The notes below the pieces were generated by a model. It ran no database searches, was not told where the DNA came from, and saw only the letters and a program-made list of their open reading frames with translations. Of a DNA stretch of 46,851 nucleotides, positions 24,711-33,327 are shown piece by piece. How positions within the stretch are numbered: position 1 is the first letter of the stretch; every line of letters starts with the position of its first letter. The stretch spans positions 1 to 46,851 of the forward strand of contig HF996861.1 of assembly GCA_000432595.1 (NCBI GenBank), written 5' to 3'. The translations under genes and the position numbers were made by a program. The DNA comes from Clostridium sp. CAG:710 (GTDB taxonomy: Bacteria > Bacillota_I > Bacilli_A > RF39 > UBA660).

Positions 24711-25807
24711 CATAATTTTTTATTATCTTTTCTAACTTCTTTAATAATTCCGCCACCTATACATTGGTTGTCTAGATAAAACACACATGCTTGTCCTGGT
24801 GTTACAGACTTAATCCTATCGTATTTGACTAATACCTCTTTATCGTTTAGGTATTCTATTTCTACTGGATAATCAATAGCTCTATATCTGAATTTTGCAC
24901 TACATTTAGTTGGCCTTAGTGAACAATTAAAGTTAAGATTATCTACTATACAACTGTCTGAATATAAATACTCATTATCTTCTCCTAGTGCTACATACAA
25001 GATGTTTTTATCTAGGTCTTTTCCAACTACAAACAATCTTTCATCGTTACCCCCAATATCAAGTCCACGTCTTTGACCAATTGTATAATACATAAGGCCA
25101 ATATGTTCTCCAACTTTTTTATTTGTATCAATATTAATAATGTCACCTGGAATATTTGGTAAGTAATTTTTTAAAAATTCTTTGAAGTTTCTTTCACCAA
25201 TAAAACAAATTCCAGTAGAATCTTTTTTAGATGCAGTAATTAAATCATATTCCTTTGCGATTTTTCTTACTTCAGTTTTATCTATATCACCAAGTGGAAA
25301 TAAAACGTTTTTTAATTGTTCCTCTGATAGTTGTGATAAGAAATATGTTTGATCTTTATTAGTATCAAAGCTTTTATAAAGTTTACCATCTTTTATTTTT
25401 GCATAATGTCCAGTTGCGATGTAATCAGCACCAAGTCTTTTGGCTTCTTTTGCGAAAGCATCAAACTTTATATATTTATTACACATAATATCAGGATTAG
25501 GTGTTCTACCTTTTTTTAATTCATCTAAGAAATATGTAAATACATTATCCCAGTATTCTTTAACAAAATCTATTCTATGAAGCGGTATACCAATTTTTTT
25601 ACATACCTCAATTGCATCATTATAATCTTGTTCTTGAGGACAGATATTATTATTTAAATTAGGATTACCTAAGAAGTCATTATTAATAGAACTATCCCAA
25701 TTTCTCATAAATAGTCCGATTACTTCATATCCTGCATTCTTAAGTAGAATAGCCGCAACACTACTATCTACTCCTCCACTCATTCCTATTACAACTTTTT
25801 TACTCAT
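24698..25807 (-). CDS. mnmA: tRNA-specific 2-thiouridylase MnmA
   Basis: This enzyme thiolates U34 of Lys, Glu and Gln tRNAs. The protein of about 369 residues has the PP-loop SGGVDSS in VVIGMSGGVDSSVAA. The first catalytic Cys is in NPDIMCNKYIKF, GHYAKI follows, and the second Cys is in DSTGICFIGERNF. A C-terminal beta-barrel follows (IGQRRGLDIGG, VTPGQACVFY). A TTG start at 25825 is open, but ATG 25807 follows GGTGA. It lies 25 bases after spoIIM and is probably co-transcribed with it. Confidence 0.96.
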   Translation of the reverse strand: MSKKVVIGMSGGVDSSVAAILLKNAGYEVIGLFMRNWDSSINNDFLGNPNLNNNICPQEQDYNDAIEVCKKIGIPLHRIDFVKEYWDNVFTYFLDELKKGRTPNPDIMCNKYIKFDAFAKEAKRLGADYIATGHYAKIKDGKLYKSFDTNKDQTYFLSQLSEEQLKNVLFPLGDIDKTEVRKIAKEYDLITASKKDSTGICFIGERNFKEFLKNYLPNIPGDIINIDTNKKVGEHIGLMYYTIGQRRGLDIGGNDERLFVVGKDLDKNILYVALGEDNEYLYSDSCIVDNLNFNCSLRPTKCSAKFRYRAIDYPVEIEYLNDKEVLVKYDRIKSVTPGQACVFYLDNQCIGGGIIKEVRKDNKKLWYLL

Positions 25808-25832
25808 AAACTTCACCAACAACAATTATACA

Positions 25833-26465
25833 CTATTTTAATAACATTGTAAAAAGTTTAATAAAATAAGTAGAAATAAATACCTCATATAAAGATACAA
25901 TAATAATGCCTATTAAAGATATTAATAGTATTTTTATATATTTTTGCATTACTACTCTAAAATTAATAGTTTGTTTTAAAAAAAGTGATTTGAATAATTT
26001 AATGGAAAAAGATATAGAATAAAAAGATAATAGCAAATATATAAAAAGTATTATAATTTGATGAGGAAATACATATAAAAATGCTCCTAATATACCTTTT
26101 GCCTTATAGCATGAAATAATAGATGAAATTGAAAATCCTACTATAAAACTTTTCATAAAAGCTAGTATGATAGTAATTGGTAATCCTATTATTGATATTC
26201 CAAGCAACCAAATTAATAGTACATAACCAATATTATTAACTAATGTATTTAAAAGTGATTTACCATAATTAATACCTGTTGATGTATTCATTAAATCAAA
26301 AAAGTTTTTAATACTTACTAGGGCTTTAGTTTTACTTTCTTTACTTATAAAAAATATAAATAGTATTCCAGATATTATTCCAAAAATCATTAGTGTAATT
26401 ATAATTCTATAAAGTTTTTTCTGCTTAATTATAGAGTTTTTTGCTGCATATAGTTTATTATTCAT
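25833..26465 (-). CDS. spoIIM: Stage II sporulation protein M-like membrane protein
   Basis: This 210-residue integral membrane protein of the SpoIIM family has about five spans. The family core is visible as NNIGYVLLIWLLGISIIGLPITI and SFIVGFSIS, and the FPHQIIILFIYLLLS segment is also conserved. In B. subtilis SpoIIM works with SpoIID and SpoIIP in engulfment, but relatives also exist in non-spore-formers. The ATG has GGGTGAA. In B. subtilis spoIIM adjoins xerD and drm; here it is about 4 kb from xerD-deoB. Family assignment is good; a sporulation role is uncertain. Confidence 0.85.
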   Translation of the reverse strand: MNNKLYAAKNSIIKQKKLYRIIITLMIFGIISGILFIFFISKESKTKALVSIKNFFDLMNTSTGINYGKSLLNTLVNNIGYVLLIWLLGISIIGLPITIILAFMKSFIVGFSISSIISCYKAKGILGAFLYVFPHQIIILFIYLLLSFYSISFSIKLFKSLFLKQTINFRVVMQKYIKILLISLIGIIIVSLYEVFISTYFIKLFTMLLK

Positions 26466-26522
26466 TATTTCTTCACCCAGTTAATACTATTAAGTAAGTA
26501 ATAAAGTTATTTATAAATTTAT

Positions 26523-26551
26523 TTTACAAATATCGATAAATTTATTATAAT
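26523..26551 (+). promoter_or_regulatory. Promoter of the 31-residue peptide gene
   Basis: TTTACA (26523-26528), 17 bases, TATAAT (26546-26551): near consensus, directly upstream of a GAGGTG ribosome site. Confidence 0.75.
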
Positions 26552-26570
26552 TATATTTGAGGTGTTAAAG

Positions 26571-26666
26571 ATGAATAAAACAGTTATTAAAATTATAACA
26601 ATAATACTTTTACTAGCAATGGTAGGTTCTTCAATTGCAGCAATAATTATGCAATTTATGCAATAA
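26571..26666 (+). CDS. 31-residue single-pass membrane peptide
   Basis: This very small gene is supported by a near-consensus promoter, a GAGGTG ribosome site seven bases before the ATG, and a typical peptide: a short basic N-terminus (MNKTVIK), a hydrophobic helix of about 20 residues (IITIILLLAMVGSSIAAI) and the tail IMQFMQ. It resembles the small DUF4044-like membrane proteins of Firmicutes in size and layout, but I cannot confirm membership. It lies between the divergent spoIIM gene and the SpoVB-like gene. Possible roles are a small membrane regulator or a toxin-like peptide. Confidence 0.6.
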   Translation: MNKTVIKIITIILLLAMVGSSIAAIIMQFMQ

Positions 26667-26769
26667 TATAATTTATAATCTATCTAAGTAATAATTAGTG
26701 ACAAATTTTATTTTGTCTTTTGTTCTTAATTTCTTTTTTATATCATATTTTTTTATGTAAAGGGAAAAT

Positions 26770-28065
26770 ATGAAAAAAGAGAAATTTTTAATATCAACAA
26801 TTATACTTATTATAGGTGGAGCATTAACTAAAGTATTTGGTATCTTTATTAGGATAATAATGACTAGAATAGTAGGAAGTGAAGGCATAAGTTTATATAT
26901 GCTTATATTTCCTACTTTTTCTTTATTTATGACTTTATCTCAACTTGGATTTCCAATCGCTATAAGTAAATTAATTGCTGAAGATAATCATAATAATAAA
27001 AATATTATATTTTCTATAATACCTTTTTCTTTAATGTTAAATATATTCCTTATATTGGTAATTTTTATTATAGCCCCTACTCTTTCAACTAAGTTATTAA
27101 AAGATCCTAGAAGTTATTATCCTATACTAGCAATTGCACTTGTCTTACCTTTTGATAGTTTATCAAGTATATTAAGAGGGTATTTTTTTGGTAAACAAAA
27201 AATGTTACCTCATGTTATATCAAATGTATTTGAACAAATAGTAAGGCTTATTTTAATAATTTTATTAGTTCCTCGTGCTTTAGAAAAAAGTTTAGTATTT
27301 GCGGTATCTTTACTTGTAGGTGTTAATATTATAAGTGAGTTATCTTCTTCATTAATACTTCTTTTATTCTTTCCTAGAAATGCTAAAATTACTAGTAGTG
27401 ATATTAGACCAAATGTATATAATGTAAAAGAGGTTTTAAGAATAGCCCTTCCTACTACTATGGCAAGGTTAGTTGGCTCTATTGGATACTTTTTTGAACC
27501 AATATTAATTACTACTGCGGGGGTTATTAGTGGGATTGGTAGTAATATATTAATTAATGATTATGGAATAGTAGAAGGATATGTAATGCCTCTTCTTCTT
27601 TTACCTGGATTCTTTAGTAATGCGATTAGTAGTGCCCTACTTCCTGTTGTTACTAAAGCTTATTATGATAAGCAAATTGATTATGTTAAAAAGAAGTTAA
27701 AACAAGCTGTTTTCTATTCACTTTTAATTGGAGTACCTGTTACTATAATATTATTTATATTTCCAGAATTCTTTTTAAAATTAATTTACAACACTAGCTA
27801 TGGTGTTACATATTTAAGAGTGGTTGCCCCATTCTTCTTAATTTATTATGTTCAAGCACCACTTGCATCGGTATTACAATCAATTAATTTATCAAAGTAT
27901 ATTATGCTTGATAATTTAGTATCAATAATTATTAAAAGTATAATCATCTTCTCATGCTGTTTCTTTTGGGGTATATATGGCTTTTTAATGTCTATCTGTT
28001 CAAATATATTAATAGTTACAATTCTTCATTATAAGCATATAAAAAAGGCCTTAAAACAGGCCTAA
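26770..28065 (+). CDS. SpoVB/MurJ-like polysaccharide flippase
   Basis: This 431-residue membrane protein belongs to the MOP exporter superfamily. The N-terminus has the SpoVB signature IGGALTKVFGIFIRIIMTRIVG, then GISLYMLIFPTFSLF and LGFPIAISKLIAED. Roughly 12 spans are evident, fewer residues than B. subtilis SpoVB (about 518). In a genome with this many mur genes it may flip lipid II or a spore or wall glycan precursor. The ATG has AAAGGG. The gene is convergent with mtaB, and the two stop codons overlap. Confidence 0.86.
   Translation: MKKEKFLISTIILIIGGALTKVFGIFIRIIMTRIVGSEGISLYMLIFPTFSLFMTLSQLGFPIAISKLIAEDNHNNKNIIFSIIPFSLMLNIFLILVIFIIAPTLSTKLLKDPRSYYPILAIALVLPFDSLSSILRGYFFGKQKMLPHVISNVFEQIVRLILIILLVPRALEKSLVFAVSLLVGVNIISELSSSLILLLFFPRNAKITSSDIRPNVYNVKEVLRIALPTTMARLVGSIGYFFEPILITTAGVISGIGSNILINDYGIVEGYVMPLLLLPGFFSNAISSALLPVVTKAYYDKQIDYVKKKLKQAVFYSLLIGVPVTIILFIFPEFFLKLIYNTSYGVTYLRVVAPFFLIYYVQAPLASVLQSINLSKYIMLDNLVSIIIKSIIIFSCCFFWGIYGFLMSICSNILIVTILHYKHIKKALKQA
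28042..28064 (-). terminator. mtaB terminator inside the 3' end of the flippase gene
   Basis: On the minus strand AGGCC, loop TGTTTTAA, GGCCT and a T run begin at the mtaB stop codon. The sequence also encodes the last residues (KKALKQA) of the convergent flippase. Confidence 0.7.
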
Positions 28066-29336
28066 TTACATTCTCCAATTATAAATGGATATTCCACTTT
28101 AGTTAATTTAACATTAACCAAGTCTTCACTTTTGTGTTTGTCAGAATAAATTTTAACATGTAAGTAATTTGTGGTATGACCAAGTGAATATTCTCCATTA
28201 TTTGTTTCTATAAGTACTTCTAGATTTTTACCAATAAATTTATTCATGTATTTTATTTCTTCTTCACGAGATAAATCAAGTAAAATTCTTGCACGACGTT
28301 TTTTAGTTATTTCATCTACTTGTGGCATTAAAGCTGACTTTGTACCATTTCTTTTTGAATATGGAAATACATGTAGTTTAGAAAAACCAATTTCTCTAAT
28401 CGCATCAAGAGATGTTTTAAAGTCTTCATCGGTCTCATAAGGATGTCCTACTATTATATCGGTACTGATACTCATATCTTCTTTTATTGTTTTAATAGTT
28501 TTAATTCTATTCATGTATGTTTTAAGATCATATTTCCTATTCATTGCTTTTAATACATTATCACTAGCGGCTTGTATTGGAATATGTAAATGATTTACTA
28601 CAATAGGGCTATTTTTAATTATATCTAATACTTCATCAGTTAATTCATTTATTTCTATTGATGAGATTCTAAGCCTTTGTAATCCATCAATTTTGACTAT
28701 TTCTCTAAGTAAACTAGCAAAGTTAGTATTTATATCAACCCCATAGTTTCCAGTGTGAATTCCTGTTAAAACTACCTCTTTAAATCCATTTTCAACGACC
28801 TTGCGTATTTCTTCTAAAACAGTATTAAAATCTTTTGATCTACATTTACCTCTAACAAAAGGTATGATACAGTAACTACAAAAGTTTTCGCATCCATCTT
28901 GTATCTTTATAAATGCTCTTGTTCTATTTTCATATTTTTCTATAAACATGTCTTCAAAGTTATCATCAAAGTCTCTACGTTTATTAATGATTTTTTTCTT
29001 ATCTTTAAAGAATTTGTTAATAAGTTCTATGATTCTACTTTTATCATTATTACCAATCGCAATATCAATGTCATCTATAATGTTATTATCATCAGCTTGG
29101 ATAAAACAACCCATTGCGATAATACATGCATCTTTATTTCTTCTTCTAGCTTGTCTAATTATTTTTCTACTTTTTATATCACTTGTATTAGTAACAGTAC
29201 AAGTATTTATTATATAGATATCACAAATATCATTAAAATCAGATTCAATAAAATCATGATTTAAAAGTAAGTTTTTTACATATTCACTTTCATATGTATT
29301 TACTTTACATCCTAGTGTATATATACCAAATTTCAT
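28062..29336 (-). CDS. mtaB: tRNA t6A37 methylthiotransferase MtaB
   Basis: This radical-SAM enzyme converts t6A to ms2t6A at position 37 of tRNAs reading ANN codons. The 424-residue protein has an N-terminal methylthiotransferase domain (GIYTLGCKVNTYESE, INTCTVTN, MGCFIQ: three cluster Cys). The radical-SAM motif CxxxCxxC is seen in DGCENFCSYCIIPFVRG, and a C-terminal TRAM domain follows. All six cluster Cys are present. The ribosome site is GGGGGAAG. In B. subtilis mtaB follows dnaJ-prmA-rsmE; here it sits near rsmE but apart from dnaJ. Confidence 0.95.
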   Translation of the reverse strand: MKFGIYTLGCKVNTYESEYVKNLLLNHDFIESDFNDICDIYIINTCTVTNTSDIKSRKIIRQARRRNKDACIIAMGCFIQADDNNIIDDIDIAIGNNDKSRIIELINKFFKDKKKIINKRRDFDDNFEDMFIEKYENRTRAFIKIQDGCENFCSYCIIPFVRGKCRSKDFNTVLEEIRKVVENGFKEVVLTGIHTGNYGVDINTNFASLLREIVKIDGLQRLRISSIEINELTDEVLDIIKNSPIVVNHLHIPIQAASDNVLKAMNRKYDLKTYMNRIKTIKTIKEDMSISTDIIVGHPYETDEDFKTSLDAIREIGFSKLHVFPYSKRNGTKSALMPQVDEITKKRRARILLDLSREEEIKYMNKFIGKNLEVLIETNNGEYSLGHTTNYLHVKIYSDKHKSEDLVNVKLTKVEYPFIIGECN

Positions 29337-29352
29337 ATACTTCCCCCACTCT

Positions 29353-29379
29353 CAAAAAAATAAGAGATAATCTCTTATT
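29353..29379 (-). terminator. Strong terminator or attenuator before mtaB
   Basis: On the minus strand AATAAGAGA and TCTCTTATT form a perfect nine-pair stem followed by a T run. It contains the stop codon of the membrane coiled-coil gene and ends only 16 bases before mtaB. Confidence 0.85.
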
Positions 29380-30322
29380 GTAAGTTTTTTCTAAGTTCTT
29401 TTAATGTATTTAAAACTTCTGTGGTTTTTTTAATTTCTTCACTTAATTTATCTAAGTTTGCTGTATTTTCTACTTCTATATTATTAACGTTATCATTAGA
29501 GTCTAGTCCAAATACTGGTGATATTATAGGACTATTTTTAAATTTAGTAGTAGGTTTTTCAATATTTTCTGTTTTTACAATATTAGTAGCTGGCTTTAAT
29601 ATTGGTTCTTTAATATCTACTTTTATATCACTAACTTCTACATCCGGTTTTTCTTCCTTTGCTGTTATATCAAAAAATTCATCATCTAGAGTTTTGATTT
29701 CCTTTGTATTATATAAAGCTTCTAATTCTTGTATAGAAATAGGCTCATTTCCTTCATCTTTATATTGAACTTCTTCATTCTCATCATATACTCTATCGCT
29801 TATTTTATTAAATTCATCTAAACTTATAATTGCATTTTCTTCTTGATTAGATTCAAATTCATCAATTATTTCATCTTTAGTAGGAGCATTTTCTTCCAAG
29901 ACTTTCTTTGCTTCTTCTTTTTCTTTTTCTAATAGTTCGGCTTTTAATAATTCTTCTTTTAGATTCTTAAGTTCTATTTGAGCTTTTGTTTTTTCTAGTT
30001 CTTCATCTTCTTCTACATACTTAATTTCTTCTTTATGTTCTTCTTCTTTTTTAGTGTCTTCTCCATCTACCATTAATACATCACTATATTCTGATAAATC
30101 ACTAGTATAATCAAGTGGAGGTTCTTCTTTTATTTCTTCTTTTAATGCATCTAGCATATTAGAATCTCCATTATTAAGTAGATTTTGTGCAGCTAGTTTA
30201 TTTTTCTTTTTATTTATAATATCGGTAATTATTACTAAAATAGTTAGTATTATAATAACTAAAAATAAAGCTGCCATTATTAAAGAATTGTTTTCTTTTA
30301 TAAATCTAAGAACTATGTCCAT
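29375..30322 (-). CDS. Membrane-anchored acidic coiled-coil protein
   Basis: This protein of about 315 residues has one membrane span (about residues 13-35). A long cytoplasmic, highly acidic, partly coiled-coil region follows (EEDEELEKTKAQIELKNLKE). The rest is predicted disordered, with one conserved-looking patch, KFKNSPIISPVFGLD, near residues 265-280. A C-terminal helix (LDKLSEEIKKTTEVLNTLKE) ends it. I do not recognise the family. GTG 30331 overlaps the ribosome site; ATG 30322 after GAGGTGAG is preferred, five bases after the rsmE stop. The layout resembles division-site or scaffold proteins, but this is only a guess. Confidence 0.75.
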   Translation of the reverse strand: MDIVLRFIKENNSLIMAALFLVIIILTILVIITDIINKKKNKLAAQNLLNNGDSNMLDALKEEIKEEPPLDYTSDLSEYSDVLMVDGEDTKKEEEHKEEIKYVEEDEELEKTKAQIELKNLKEELLKAELLEKEKEEAKKVLEENAPTKDEIIDEFESNQEENAIISLDEFNKISDRVYDENEEVQYKDEGNEPISIQELEALYNTKEIKTLDDEFFDITAKEEKPDVEVSDIKVDIKEPILKPATNIVKTENIEKPTTKFKNSPIISPVFGLDSNDNVNNIEVENTANLDKLSEEIKKTTEVLNTLKELRKNLQ

Positions 30323-30327
30323 TTTAC

Positions 30328-31047
30328 TCACCTCATAAATATGTAATTAATTATGCTAAGAACAAATGTAGAAGCAGTCTCAGTTCTTAAGACTCTACTA
30401 CCTAAAGAAGTACTTATAAATCCATTGTTAATTAGGATATTTTCTTCTTCATTAGAGAAACCACCCTCTGGTCCTATTACAAATAATATTGTATCACTCT
30501 TGCTAACATTTTGTAAGACCTTTTTTAACGACATTGACACCTCATTTACACTACATAAAATTTTGTAGTCGTAACAACAACTAGCAAGTTCTGTTATTTT
30601 CTTTATATCAGTAACAGTTGGAACTTTATTTCTTTTGCTTTGTTCACTTGCTTCCTTTACAATTTTTTTCCATCTATCTATTTTTTTATCTGATTTGTCA
30701 TTTACTTTAATAACACTTCTAGATGCTGATATTGGAATAATTTTATCTACTCCTAGTTCTGTAGATTTTTGAAGTATGTAATCCATTTTTTGTTCTTTAA
30801 CTAAGCTTTGAGCAATTGTTATATTAGGAATATCATTTTCTATTTGATGGTTTGTTTTTCTTATTATACATTTAACATTTTTGCCAAGTTCTAATATTTC
30901 ACATATAAATACATCTTTTTCATATACAATTTCAATTTCTTCACCAACTTTATATCTCATTACTTTAACTATGTGGTAACTATCTTCTTCATTTAATGTA
31001 AATATATCAAGATTTTTATTTGATTCATTAACAAAATATCTTTGCAT
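30328..31047 (-). CDS. rsmE: 16S rRNA (uracil-1498-N3)-methyltransferase
   Basis: This SPOUT-fold enzyme methylates U1498 in the decoding centre. The 239-residue length is typical. An N-terminal PUA-like domain (MQRYFVNE, SYHIVKVMRYKVGEEIEI) precedes the knot domain with QKSTELGVDKIIPI, ERSVIK-like SASRSVIK, FVIGPEGGFSNEE and SLGSRVLRTETAS. The start lies two bases after the miaA stop, and the gene ends with TGA inside the next gene's ribosome site. It is a tightly packed operon with miaA upstream. Confidence 0.95.
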   Translation of the reverse strand: MQRYFVNESNKNLDIFTLNEEDSYHIVKVMRYKVGEEIEIVYEKDVFICEILELGKNVKCIIRKTNHQIENDIPNITIAQSLVKEQKMDYILQKSTELGVDKIIPISASRSVIKVNDKSDKKIDRWKKIVKEASEQSKRNKVPTVTDIKKITELASCCYDYKILCSVNEVSMSLKKVLQNVSKSDTILFVIGPEGGFSNEEENILINNGFISTSLGSRVLRTETASTFVLSIINYIFMR

Positions 31048-31048
31048 A

Positions 31049-31924
31049 TTATTCTCCTTTTATGTAATTATAAACTTCTTCTACAGTTAGTGAAAAATCA
31101 TTATAATTTGTATTAAACCATTTTATATTCATTTGATTATTAAAGAAAGTATATTGTCTTTTAGCGTAGTGTCTAGAATTCTTTTTTATTAGTGAGATAG
31201 CTTCATCTAAACTTATTTCTTTATCAAAATATTTATATAATTCTTTATAGCCAATACCAGTATTAATAGCTTTAGAATGAATGTTTTTTTTATATAATTC
31301 TTCTACTTCATCTATTAGGCCATCTTCAATCATTTTATCTACTCTATTATCTATTATTTTATATAAGTTATCTCTAGTTGTAGTTAGTCCTATCGTCACA
31401 AAGTCATATAATACAGTATCTGTTTTTTCTGTTTGCATATTATTGTTATATAATTTAGTTAAAACTCTTTCCAGACGCTTTCTATTATTTATATGTAGAT
31501 TAATATCTAAATTATAACTATTAATTTTATCTAATATTTCTTCATTACTCATTTTTGAAAAGTCATAGGTTTTATCTTCTTTAATGAATTTATAATCATA
31601 TAGAAGTGCTTTTATATATAATCCTGTACCTCCTACTATTATAACTTTCTTACCGCGTGATAAAACATCATTTATTATATCTCTTGCATCTTTTTGATAA
31701 TCATATACTGTATACATATTGGTTGGTTCTACTATATCAAAAAGATGATGAGGAATACCTTCTTTTTCTTTTTCAGTTATTTTAGCAGTTCCAATATTAA
31801 GATCTTTATATACTTGCATAGAATCGGCATTAATTATTTCTGCGTCAATTCTTTTGGCAAGTTCGATACTCATTTTTGTTTTACCTACTCCAGTAGGCCC
31901 TGTAATTACTATAATATTTTTCAT
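31049..31924 (-). CDS. miaA: tRNA dimethylallyltransferase MiaA
   Basis: It prenylates A37 of tRNAs reading UNN codons. The 291-residue protein has the P-loop GPTGVGKTK, the substrate motif NADSMQVYKDLNIGTAK and VGGTGLYIKAL. The C-terminal basic segment KKNSRHYAKRQYTFFNNQ is the tRNA-binding region. It heads the miaA-rsmE-coiled-coil-mtaB operon, so three of the four genes modify RNA. The ATG has GGTGATG. It is slightly shorter than the usual 300-310 residues. Confidence 0.96.
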   Translation of the reverse strand: MKNIIVITGPTGVGKTKMSIELAKRIDAEIINADSMQVYKDLNIGTAKITEKEKEGIPHHLFDIVEPTNMYTVYDYQKDARDIINDVLSRGKKVIIVGGTGLYIKALLYDYKFIKEDKTYDFSKMSNEEILDKINSYNLDINLHINNRKRLERVLTKLYNNNMQTEKTDTVLYDFVTIGLTTTRDNLYKIIDNRVDKMIEDGLIDEVEELYKKNIHSKAINTGIGYKELYKYFDKEISLDEAISLIKKNSRHYAKRQYTFFNNQMNIKWFNTNYNDFSLTVEEVYNYIKGE

Positions 31925-31963
31925 AACATCACCATCAATTAGAGATATTGTATCATAAAGATA

Positions 31964-31991
31964 GAAAAAAAAGAACTAGTAAACTAATTCT
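31964..31991 (-). terminator. Terminator of lipoprotein-murC
   Basis: On the minus strand AGAATTAG and CTAGTTCT pair (one G-U) around TTTA, followed by eight Ts. Confidence 0.85.
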
Positions 31992-32002
31992 TGCATCAGA
32001 TA

Positions 32003-33304
32003 TTATCTAATTCTTTTTTTAAATTCATCTAGTATTAAATATATATTAGTACAACTCATAAAACATATTACAGATCCTTTATGTTTTAGTAATTTATCTA
32101 CTGTATCAATACTAATTTTTTCCGAGTTTTTAATTCTTTTTATTAGTGCATCTGAATTAACGGATGGATAATCGCTTTGGCGTTCTCTATCACAATATAT
32201 ATCCATAATATATGCTTTATCAGCTTTGGTTAAGGCTTTTACAAAGTCATCCATTAATGCCTCAGTTCTAGAATATGTATTTGGTAAGAATACCGCAACT
32301 ATTTCTTTATCTGGATATTTTTGCCTTGCAGCAGCAATAGTTACTTCTATTTCTGTAGGATGATGTGCATAGTCATCTATTATAATATATCCATTAATAT
32401 CTTCTTCCTTAAAACGTCTTTTAGCGCCTTTAAAGCCACTAATATACTTCTTTATATCTTCTTTATTTATATTGTATCTATTAGCTATAATAATACTTGC
32501 TAGTGCGTTTAAAATCATATGTTTACCAAATAAAGGCAATTCATAGCTATCAAATAGTTCATTATTTATATAAACATCAAATTCTGAACCCTTATCAGTT
32601 AATTTAACGTTTTTTGCAACTACGTTATTATTGTCATTAAATCCATAATAGATTACATCTTTATCAAATTTAATATCTCTTATATTAGAGTCATCCCCAC
32701 ATGCAACTACTTGTTCTGCTTTATTACCAAATTTTTTAAATGTATCTTTTATTTCTTCTAATCCACCTGGGTAACATTCTGTATGATCAAGTTCTATATT
32801 TGTTATAACAGCTATTGTAGGATGATATGCTAAGAAGTGTTTATTAAATTCATCTGATTCTATTACAAATAGTTTATTCTTTTTATCTGCATAACCAGTA
32901 CCATCTCCAACAAAGTAATTACAACCTACTGTATTTTTTAATATATCACTAATTAGAAGACTTGTTGTAGTTTTACCATGTGTACCACTTATACCAATTG
33001 TTTCAAACATAGCTGTAACATCCCCCACTACTTGATTATAATCTCTCATAGTAAGTCCAAGTTCTCTAACTCTTTTTATTTCAGGATGATCTATTGAGAA
33101 TGCTTTAGAATAAGTAACTATAGTATCACTATCTATTGGATGTGGTTCATGATAAATTTTAATTCCTCTTTTATCAAGGCCTTCTTCAGTAAATTTATAT
33201 TTAACTGTGTCATCATATCCACTAACATCATTACCTAAATCACTTAATATATTAGCAAGTGTACTCATACCTGCGCCTTTAATTCCAATACAATAATATT
33301 TCAT
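32003..33304 (-). CDS. murC: UDP-N-acetylmuramate--L-alanine ligase
   Basis: It adds L-Ala to UDP-MurNAc, the first peptide step of peptidoglycan. The 433-residue protein has the N-terminal substrate domain (GIKGAGMSTLANILSDLG), the ATP loop GISGTHGKTTTS, ESDEFNKHFL and IELDHTE. The C-terminal domain has DDYAHHPTEI and a Tyr/Arg patch (NTYSRTEAL). The lipoprotein gene lies 23 bases upstream and is probably co-transcribed. Confidence 0.95.
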   Translation of the reverse strand: MKYYCIGIKGAGMSTLANILSDLGNDVSGYDDTVKYKFTEEGLDKRGIKIYHEPHPIDSDTIVTYSKAFSIDHPEIKRVRELGLTMRDYNQVVGDVTAMFETIGISGTHGKTTTSLLISDILKNTVGCNYFVGDGTGYADKKNKLFVIESDEFNKHFLAYHPTIAVITNIELDHTECYPGGLEEIKDTFKKFGNKAEQVVACGDDSNIRDIKFDKDVIYYGFNDNNNVVAKNVKLTDKGSEFDVYINNELFDSYELPLFGKHMILNALASIIIANRYNINKEDIKKYISGFKGAKRRFKEEDINGYIIIDDYAHHPTEIEVTIAAARQKYPDKEIVAVFLPNTYSRTEALMDDFVKALTKADKAYIMDIYCDRERQSDYPSVNSDALIKRIKNSEKISIDTVDKLLKHKGSVICFMSCTNIYLILDEFKKRIR

Positions 33305-33327
33305 AAATTATTCACCTCTATATTTTA

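Noticed and set aside
28899..29264. Plus-strand open frames of 89-121 codons
   Set aside because: They are antisense to mtaB, whose catalytic motifs are intact; the peptides are repetitive Ile/Ser/Tyr strings.
30328..30330. Mycoplasma-type code with TGA as Trp
   Set aside because: TGA ends rsmE exactly at the next ribosome site, Trp is TGG throughout, and the other frames close normally; the standard bacterial code fits.
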